This document shows positions 15,679-20,866 of a stretch of 20,866 bases of DNA, piece after piece. The position numbers were made by a program, and so were the translations under genes. Each line of letters begins with the position of its first letter. Positions within the stretch are counted from its first letter, which is position 1. Below the pieces are notes generated by a model. The model made no database searches, was not told the origin of the DNA, and saw only the letters and a list, made by a program, of their open reading frames with translations. The DNA lies in NCBI GenBank assembly GCA_913009315.1, contig CAJVZA010000030.1, positions 1-20,866 on the forward strand, read 5' to 3'. The stretch is from an uncultured Hippea sp. GTDB lineage: Bacteria > Campylobacterota_A > Desulfurellia > JAADFJ01.

Positions 15679-15774
15679 ATGAAACAGGTTTTTCTATCTC
15701 CTGTTCGGCCTCTGCGGGGGTCTGGGCGGGAATGCGCGAATTTGAATCGTTTTGCGGCAGATGCTGCTAATTGA
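15679..15774 (+). CDS. Possible short leader ORF upstream of the ThiC-family gene
   Basis: AAGGA lies four to five bases before an ATG that opens a 31-codon frame beginning MKQVFLSPVRPLRGSG and ending AADAAN-stop, 60 bases before the ThiC-family start. Candidate -10 and -35 elements lie in the AT-rich stretch just upstream (about 15630-15668). It could be a regulatory leader peptide, a remnant of another gene, or chance. The 15577-15834 gap otherwise shows only a small ACAGG/CCTGT hairpin (15684-15704); I could not find TPP or cobalamin riboswitch motifs. Confidence 0.25.
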   Translation: MKQVFLSPVRPLRGSGRECANLNRFAADAAN

Positions 15775-15834
15775 AAAAAAGGTTCATACTGCATTTGATA
15801 ATTACAGCCGAATGGGGTCATTTAAGGAGGATAG

Positions 15835-17121
15835 TTGACAGAAATTGAGTTAGCTAAAAATGGAATCATAAGCGATAATGTTAAAAAGATTGCCGTTAGA
15901 GAAGGCGTCGATCCGGAACTGATTTCGCAGGATATTGCTAAAGGGCATACCGTTATTTTAAAAAATAATACGCATAATGTTGAACCGGTTGCCGTCGGGA
16001 AAAGTCTTGCGACGAAAGTAAATGCAAACATCGGAACCTCCAGTGATATTTCCGATATTGATCTTGAAATAAAAAAAGCAATTGTTGCCATAAAGGCGGG
16101 CGCTGATACAATTATGGATCTTTCTACCGGAGGTGATTTGGATTTGGCAAGAAGAAAAATCATGAAGGCGGCTAATGTCGTGATCGGCACTGTGCCCATA
16201 TATCAGGCTGCAAGTGAAATTGCCGAGTCGGAAGGGACGATTGATCTGATGAGCGAGGATCTGCTTTTTGATGTTATTGAAAGACATCTTGAAAGCGGTG
16301 TCGATTATTTGACGATACATTGCGGCGTCACCTGGCATACCATCGATACGGAAAGGACATCGGAAAGAATTCAGGGAGTCGTGAGCAAAGGCGGATCTTT
16401 GCTGGCTAAATGGATGATAGCAAACAAAAGAGAAAATCCGCTGTATGAGAATTTTGACAGACTGCTTGAACTTACAAAGCGATATGATGCAACGCTATCT
16501 CTCGGAGATGCATTTCGCCCGGGTGCCATTGACGATGCTTCAGACAGATGTCAGATAGAGGAGCTTATAACATTGGGCAGACTGCATAATCGCGCCCTGG
16601 ACTATGGCGTGCAAAGTATGATAGAGGGTCCCGGCCACATTCCCATAGATCATATCTTACCCAATCTGAAAATGGAGAAATCGTTGTGCGATGGAGCTCC
16701 GTTTTATGTATTAGGCCCGCTTGTTACCGATATTGCTCCGGGATATGATCATATCACAGCTGCAATCGGAGGGGCGCTGATTGCTGCTTACGGCGCTGAT
16801 TTTCTGTGTTATGTAACTCCTGCCGAACATTTGAATCTGCCGGAGATAAGCGATGTCAAAATGGGCGTGATTGCCTCTAAAATAGCCGCTCATGCGGGTG
16901 ATATAGTCAAAGGGATAAACGGGGCAAAAGAGTGGGATAAAAAAATGTCTATCGCCAGAAAAAGCAGCGATTGGAATATGATGCAGAAGCTGGCAATTGA
17001 TCCGGATGCAGTAGCCTATGCGAGGGAGAAATATCCTCCTTCGGATCCAAAGAGCTGCACAATGTGCGGAAAATTTTGCGCTGCAAAAATTCTTGATGAA
17101 AAGTTGATGATAGAATCTTAG
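15835..17121 (+). CDS. thiC: ThiC-family radical SAM enzyme (HMP-phosphate synthase ThiC, or BzaF)
   Basis: A 428-residue enzyme converting aminoimidazole ribotide either to the thiamine pyrimidine HMP-P (ThiC) or to 5-hydroxybenzimidazole, the lower-ligand precursor of B12 (BzaF). Motifs: VNANIGTSSD, GADTIMDLSTGGD, TVPIYQA, HCGVT, RPGAIDDA, MIEGPGHIPIDHI and GPLVTDIAPGYDHI. The C-terminal cluster-binding motif is Cys408, Cys411, Cys415 (CxxCxxxC), the form I associate with short anaerobe-type proteins; long ThiC has CxxCxxxxC. The TTG start is supported by AAGGAGG five bases upstream. No other thiamine or benzimidazole gene is adjacent and no riboswitch was found, so the choice between the two activities stays open. 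Confidence 0.85.
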   Translation: MTEIELAKNGIISDNVKKIAVREGVDPELISQDIAKGHTVILKNNTHNVEPVAVGKSLATKVNANIGTSSDISDIDLEIKKAIVAIKAGADTIMDLSTGGDLDLARRKIMKAANVVIGTVPIYQAASEIAESEGTIDLMSEDLLFDVIERHLESGVDYLTIHCGVTWHTIDTERTSERIQGVVSKGGSLLAKWMIANKRENPLYENFDRLLELTKRYDATLSLGDAFRPGAIDDASDRCQIEELITLGRLHNRALDYGVQSMIEGPGHIPIDHILPNLKMEKSLCDGAPFYVLGPLVTDIAPGYDHITAAIGGALIAAYGADFLCYVTPAEHLNLPEISDVKMGVIASKIAAHAGDIVKGINGAKEWDKKMSIARKSSDWNMMQKLAIDPDAVAYAREKYPPSDPKSCTMCGKFCAAKILDEKLMIES

Positions 17122-17138
17122 CAACATCGGGGTCATAT

Positions 17139-17285
17139 CTCAAGAATCTGTTGAAAAACTCCATACCGGACGATACAGTGAAGAAACCGACTGATTTCTC
17201 TAAACTGCACTCTTTGGGCTGGCATCACAAAGTGGATCTGGAAAAGGGCATTGAAAGATTATACAAATGGTATACGAAAAGATGA
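17139..17285 (+). pseudogene. 3' remnant of a GDP-L-fucose synthase-like gene
   Basis: Directly after the ThiC-family stop, an open frame without a start codon encodes about 48 residues ending at TGA: LLKNSIPDDTVKKPTDFSKL, then HSLGWHHKVDLEKGIERLYK, WYTKR. The order D-x-S-(K/R)-L-x-x-LGW, then a basic stretch, L-E-x-GI and Y-x-W-Y/F is the C-terminus of GDP-L-fucose synthases (Fcl/WcaG) and close SDR epimerases, normally about 310 residues. More than 80 percent of the gene is missing. It is a relic left by a deletion or rearrangement that brought the ThiC-family gene next to it. Confidence 0.75.
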
Positions 17286-17427
17286 ATTATCGGTATGCTG
17301 ATACACTGATAACAAATAGGTTATGAATGATATTAAAATGAAAGATAATAAAGTAACTGATAAAAATTATAAAACCGCCGCACAATAAACATAGGAGAAT
17401 GCGTCTTAAACTTTTTTTAAATATGCC

Positions 17428-17455
17428 TTGACAATGATGCTCAGCATAGTATCAT
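17428..17455 (+). promoter_or_regulatory. Promoter of the TRAP transporter operon
   Basis: TTGACA (17428-17433) and TATCAT (17450-17455) are separated by 16 bases in an AT-rich gap, about 130 bases before the dctP start, giving a long 5' leader. The remainder of 17286-17583 shows no gene and no clear regulator site. Confidence 0.55.
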
Positions 17456-17583
17456 AAACAATGGTTGATTAATATTTTACGATTATTTAAGATCTAATAT
17501 ATAATTAACAGAATAGCCGGGTTATATTTATGATATGAGAGTTGAGGGGAAAAATTAGAAAAATATTAACAAAAGGGGGCATT

Positions 17584-18636
17584 ATGGTGAAAAGATTTTG
17601 GGGATTATTTATGTCGTTTATTCTGGGTGTATTTTTAACTCTTGGACTTAGCACCCAAGCAATTGCCGGTAAAAACGTATCACAGAACTACCATTTCAAG
17701 TGGCGACTCTCTCAGGTTATGCCGGTAGGCGGACCCACTGATATTATGGCAAAGGCTTTTGCAAAAGAGGTTAAGAAGGCAACCGATAACCGCGTTGACA
17801 TTAAAGTATATTCCGGAGGTGTATTAGGAGATTGGGTAGATATATATTCTTATGTGATGCAGGGCAGCGTAGAGATGGCTCTTCAGCCGATAGCGCCAAC
17901 CTATGATCCGAGATTAAATGTTGCTTACTATGTGCCTTATATGTTTACCGATACGGAAGAAGCTAAAAAAGGGTATGCGATCGGCGGATGGATTTATCGT
18001 TTGGTCAGTCCTATGTTAAAAGAAGAAAATATTAAATTAATTTCATTCTATCCATCAGGCTGGGCAGGTATGACTATATCGGAAATTCCCAAAGGTTGGC
18101 AAAGTATGAAGCCGAATGGGATGAAACTTAGAGTTATGCCTCTTAAAGCTACTGAACTAACATGGAAAGCTTTGGGTTATGTGCCGACTACTATTCCCTA
18201 TAATGAGGCCTATAGTGCTATTAGTAAGGGAGTCGTGCAAGGTGAAAGCGGCGGACCGCCGCATCAGGGATATCAGTTCAGAGATGTACAAAAGGTATGG
18301 ATACAATATAATGATTTTATGGAGCCCTATGCTCTATTTATAAATTCAAAAGATTGGGCAAAACTTTCCAAACATGATCAGCAGGCTATTGTTAGTGCTG
18401 CTAGAAACATGGATCAAAAACGTTGGACGGATTTTCAGAGATCAGCAAAGCTATTCTTGAAAAAAATGAAAGATTACGGCATGACGATTATTATTCCTTC
18501 CGAAAAGCAGCTTCAGAGCTTTGCAAAAAAAGTCAGAGCTGTTGTGTGGCCTCAAATGGATAAGATGGTCGGTAAAACCGTAATGAATGATGTAAGAAAA
18601 CATGCCGGTCCTCTAAATTTATTAGGAACAAAATAG
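17584..18636 (+). CDS. dctP: TRAP transporter solute-binding protein, DctP family
   Basis: A 350-residue periplasmic receptor that delivers an organic acid to the DctQM membrane complex. It has a signal peptide (MVKRFWGLFMSF... to QAIAG, about 29 residues) and typical DctP segments: GGPTDIMAKAFAKEVKKAT, VDIKVYSGGVLGD, GSVEMALQPIAP, and GMKLRVMP with the Arg that usually binds the ligand carboxylate. TTIPYNEAYSAISKGVVQGESGGP follows. The start is the ATG at 17584, with AGGGGG six bases before it; an upstream in-frame start at 17542 would spoil the signal peptide. Substrate cannot be read from the sequence. It is first in dctPQM and separated from dctQ by a folded RNA element. Confidence 0.93.
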   Translation: MVKRFWGLFMSFILGVFLTLGLSTQAIAGKNVSQNYHFKWRLSQVMPVGGPTDIMAKAFAKEVKKATDNRVDIKVYSGGVLGDWVDIYSYVMQGSVEMALQPIAPTYDPRLNVAYYVPYMFTDTEEAKKGYAIGGWIYRLVSPMLKEENIKLISFYPSGWAGMTISEIPKGWQSMKPNGMKLRVMPLKATELTWKALGYVPTTIPYNEAYSAISKGVVQGESGGPPHQGYQFRDVQKVWIQYNDFMEPYALFINSKDWAKLSKHDQQAIVSAARNMDQKRWTDFQRSAKLFLKKMKDYGMTIIIPSEKQLQSFAKKVRAVVWPQMDKMVGKTVMNDVRKHAGPLNLLGTK

Positions 18637-18670
18637 TCTAAACACCAAGATTCATAGTATAAAAAATTTT

Positions 18671-18756
18671 AAAGCAGGGAGTGTGCGGAATGTTTCAACT
18701 TCTACTATTTGAAGGTAACTTGTGCAGGTTTGCAGCTGCACCGCATCCCTTGCTTT
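18671..18756 (+). ncRNA. Structured intercistronic RNA element (three-way junction)
   Basis: In the 137-base gap between dctP and dctQ the transcript can form a closing stem: AAAGCA, GGGA and TGCGG (within 18671-18688) pair with the segments of CCGCATCCCTTGCTTT (18741-18756), with a three-base bulge and a single-base bulge. Inside it are two hairpins: TTCAA (18694-18698) with TTGAA (18709-18713), and TGCAG (18723-18727) with CTGCA (18736-18740). No U-run follows. By analogy with stem-loops after binding-protein genes, it may protect dctP mRNA and lower dctQM expression; this is inference. Confidence 0.5.
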
Positions 18757-18773
18757 AGAATGAAAACATTATA

Positions 18774-19292
18774 ATGTTTGGAATAATCTGGTGCGGGATA
18801 GTTAGATTTCTTAGGTTATTGATGGTAATTGGAGCATATGCATGCGCTGTTCTAATCTTTATTGAGGTCTTTTTTCGCTATGTACTGAATACACCTATTT
18901 TCGGGATCAACGAATTAGTTCTTTTAATTGGAATATGGCTGTATTTTATTGCTTCAGCTTATGGAGCATTCGAAAAATCCCATATTCAGGTGAGTATTAT
19001 GCATCTTGTCCTTAATGATAAGATGCTTGCAGTATCAAAGTCATTGGCGTCCGCAATAACAACCTTTCTATCAGTCACGATGATTCAATGGAGCTATACT
19101 TATTTAGCATGGAACGTTATGAAACATGGAGTAACTCCAGCCTTAAGAATACCTCTTATATTTTATCAGAGCGCCATTCTTTTCGGTGCCGTATTTATGT
19201 CGATATACTTTTTTGCAGAATTTATCGATAATTTTCTTCAAATTTTCGGTAAGCGTGCTTTATTTGCTCAATTATCTAATAGATGCCGCTAA
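18774..19292 (+). CDS. dctQ: TRAP transporter small permease, DctQ family
   Basis: A 172-residue inner-membrane protein with four predicted membrane segments (about residues 8-29, 43-62, 84-106 and 127-149). Family hallmarks are FIEVFFRYVLNTPIFGINEL near the first loop and GAFEKSHIQVSIM after the second helix, followed by TPALRIPLIFYQSAILFG. It pairs with DctM to form the sodium-driven transport unit. The ATG at 18774 has no strong ribosome site, which fits lower expression than dctP. The stop codon directly abuts the dctM ATG. Confidence 0.9.
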   Translation: MFGIIWCGIVRFLRLLMVIGAYACAVLIFIEVFFRYVLNTPIFGINELVLLIGIWLYFIASAYGAFEKSHIQVSIMHLVLNDKMLAVSKSLASAITTFLSVTMIQWSYTYLAWNVMKHGVTPALRIPLIFYQSAILFGAVFMSIYFFAEFIDNFLQIFGKRALFAQLSNRCR

Positions 19293-20618
19293 ATGCACAT
19301 TGCAATTGATTTTATAATTCTGCTGGTTACGCTTCTTTTGGGTGTGCCTGTCCCTTTTGCCTTTATGGCAGCCACTTTTTATATGATGACGGTAGACCAT
19401 ATCAGTGCGTCATTTTTGATAGCTAACGGATTTCATGGGATCAATAATACCGCTATACTGGCCGTACTTTTTTTTATTTTAATGGGGAGTATAGCGAGTG
19501 ACAGCGGGATTGCCGATCGCATAATAGGTCTTTTTGACCCTTTTTTAGGTAGAAAAAAAAGCGGATTAGGAACACTTTCTATTTTCGGTTCGGCTTTCTT
19601 CGGGGCCATAGCAGGAACAAGCAGTGCTGCTGTTGCCGCTATAGGCAGCATAATGATTCCTAAAATGGTTGAAAGAGGTTATCCAAGAGGCTATGCTACA
19701 TCTCTGATTTCTGCTGCTTCCATTGAAGGACAACTTATACCTCCGAGTGTGCCTATGATTCTCTATGCCTGGGTAGCATGGCAGCCGGTGTCGGTAGTAT
19801 TTTTAAGTACAGTAGTTCCAGGTCTGATGCTTCTTGTAGCGTATAGTATTGCAAATGCGATTATTGTTAAAAAATATCCTATTAAGGTTTTACCCGAGGA
19901 AAGTATAAAGGTTAAAATCAAAAAATTTAATATTAATATGCGTGGTGGAATTTTTGCCGTATTAATGCCTGTTATTGTGTTGGGCGGTATTTTTGGAGGA
20001 ATTTTTACGCCGACTGAATCTGCCGCTATAGCTACGATATATGCTCTAATAATAGGTATTTTTGTTTATAAAAAGTTGAATATCAAAAATATTGTGCGCT
20101 CAACAGTGTTCGGTGTAACAACAACCGGGGTTATTTTGCTTATGGTATTTTTTATTTTAGCTTTAAGTAAGATATTTATTATGGAAAATCTTCCCGGCAA
20201 ACTAATCGCTTTACTTTTAACTATTACAAGCAATAAGATTCTTTTACTGTTATTAATTAACGGTTTTTTGATAATGATTGGAATGCTTATGGATGATTTT
20301 AGCGGGACTCTTTTATCGGCTATCGTTTTAGGCCCTGTCATACATAACCTTGGCGTCAGTCCCATACAATTTGCGGCAATTTTAGGCACGAATTTGGGAC
20401 TTGGCAACAAAACTCCGCCAACGGCACCGATACTTTATCTGGCTTGTCGTATCGGCAACGTTCCTGTTGAGAAAGTTATAAAACCGCAGCTTGTATTTAT
20501 ACTGACATGTTCATTGCCGGTTACTCTGCTGACAACGTTTTTTCCTCCAATTTCACTGCTGTTGCCGCATCTTTTAATGCCGAGTCTCGTTCCGCATGTT
20601 CCTCTTTTTATATCATAA
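19293..20618 (+). CDS. dctM: TRAP transporter large permease, DctM family
   Basis: A 441-residue transport subunit of the DctM/SiaM type (about 12 membrane segments). Hallmarks: LLLGVPVPFAFMAA at the N-terminus, ILAVLFFILMGSIASDSGI, SAFFGAIAGTSSAAVAAIGS, SLISAASIEGQLIPPSVPMILYA (hairpin with substrate and sodium residues), GGIFTPTESAA and GLGNKTPPTAPILYLAC. It begins immediately after the dctQ stop with no spacer, so it depends on translational coupling. The C-terminus looks complete, ending about 160 bases before the adapter. Confidence 0.95.
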   Translation: MHIAIDFIILLVTLLLGVPVPFAFMAATFYMMTVDHISASFLIANGFHGINNTAILAVLFFILMGSIASDSGIADRIIGLFDPFLGRKKSGLGTLSIFGSAFFGAIAGTSSAAVAAIGSIMIPKMVERGYPRGYATSLISAASIEGQLIPPSVPMILYAWVAWQPVSVVFLSTVVPGLMLLVAYSIANAIIVKKYPIKVLPEESIKVKIKKFNINMRGGIFAVLMPVIVLGGIFGGIFTPTESAAIATIYALIIGIFVYKKLNIKNIVRSTVFGVTTTGVILLMVFFILALSKIFIMENLPGKLIALLLTITSNKILLLLLINGFLIMIGMLMDDFSGTLLSAIVLGPVIHNLGVSPIQFAAILGTNLGLGNKTPPTAPILYLACRIGNVPVEKVIKPQLVFILTCSLPVTLLTTFFPPISLLLPHLLMPSLVPHVPLFIS

Positions 20619-20651
20619 TAAGACTGCTGAACAATAAGCACATTCACAGCT

Positions 20652-20746
20652 TTTTATGAGGTTTTCTATAGACAAGGCAAACTTCTGAAGGACTAACGGG
20701 TTAATTCAAAGAAGCAAAACGCAAGTATATGGGAAACCTCATAAAA
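20652..20746. repeat. Large palindromic element after dctM
   Basis: TTTTATGAGGTTT (20652-20664) and AAACCTCATAAAA (20734-20746) form a perfect 13-bp inverted repeat. The stem continues six more pairs, two of them G-U, to 20670 and 20728. A second stem lies inside: CTTCT-GAA (20682-20689) with TTC-AA-AGAAG (20705-20714). The size, nested symmetry and intergenic position suit a small non-autonomous mobile repeat (MITE-like) or a transcript end structure. There is no U-run, and only one copy is in this window. Confidence 0.6.
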
Positions 20747-20776
20747 CCCGCAGGGAAGGCTATATTGGGCAATCTT

Positions 20777-20866
20777 AGATCGGAAGAGCACACGTCTGAA
20801 CTCCAGTCACACTGATATATCTCGTATGCCGTCTTCTGCTTGAAAAAAAAAAAAACTAAAACATAC
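20777..20866. other. Illumina adapter and poly-A artefact at contig end
   Basis: From 20777 the sequence is the TruSeq adapter starting AGATCGGAAGAGC, then index ACTGATAT, then the P7 complement to 20842, then an A-run and low-quality tail. It is the exact reverse complement of the adapter at 33-98 and carries the same index. Genomic sequence ends at about 20776. Confidence 0.98.

Noticed and set aside
15577-15834. TPP or cobalamin riboswitch upstream of the ThiC-family gene
   Set aside because: Searched by eye for the conserved segments of both and found none; only a small ACAGG/CCTGT hairpin is visible.
99-20776. CRISPR array, prophage, toxin-antitoxin or defence system
   Set aside because: No spaced direct repeats, phage structural genes or defence enzymes were recognised on either strand.
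33-20842. A 66-base terminal inverted repeat at the two ends, as in a linear plasmid, phage or transposon
   Set aside because: Both copies are Illumina P7/TruSeq adapter sequence with the same index; a library artefact.

Overview
This window is a short-read contig of about 20.9 kb. At both ends it runs into Illumina library adapter (about 1-98 and 20777-20866), so only about 99-20776 is biological sequence. The DNA is AT-rich. Gene content suggests an anaerobic, low-GC member of the Desulfobacterota (deltaproteobacteria): a DUF6765 protein, a pilMNOPQ-smpB cluster, a Bacteroides-type serine palmitoyltransferase homologue, a short anaerobe-type ThiC-family enzyme and a DctPQM TRAP transporter. 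That assignment is inference from gene families; there is no rRNA in the window.

Layout. (1) 300-1373, plus strand: a DUF6765 protein, followed by a composite gene remnant (thioesterase 5' end joined to PhzF 3' end). (2) 1814-8984, minus strand: read in the direction of transcription, a two-ACT-domain regulator and peptide deformylase, a small lipoprotein, then a tight type IV pilus assembly operon pilM-N-O-P-Q running into smpB and ssrA (tmRNA). (3) 9093-15576, plus strand: an alpha-oxoamine synthase of the serine palmitoyltransferase type, a degenerate intergenic repeat, then a compact operon of GNAT-like acyltransferase, nadK, recN, tsaC and speE. (4) 15679-17285: a possible short leader ORF, a ThiC/BzaF-family radical SAM enzyme and the broken 3' end of a GDP-fucose synthase gene. 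(5) 17428-20618: a promoter and a dctPQM TRAP operon with a folded RNA element between dctP and dctQ, followed by a large palindromic element just before the adapter.

The most striking feature is at 2131-2167. The 5' end of the tmRNA, including its whole 5' acceptor strand, lies inside the smpB coding sequence and encodes its last residues and stop codon. One stretch of DNA therefore specifies both the C-terminal tail of SmpB and the tRNA-like domain of its partner RNA. Maturation of tmRNA from a shared transcript would leave an smpB mRNA without a stop codon, which is itself a trans-translation substrate. Other points of interest are a perfect 13-base palindrome inside the pil promoter, a possible ceramide-type lipid gene pair, a ThiC-like gene without a visible TPP riboswitch, a three-way-junction RNA in the TRAP operon, and several gene remnants that suggest ongoing genome decay or rearrangement.
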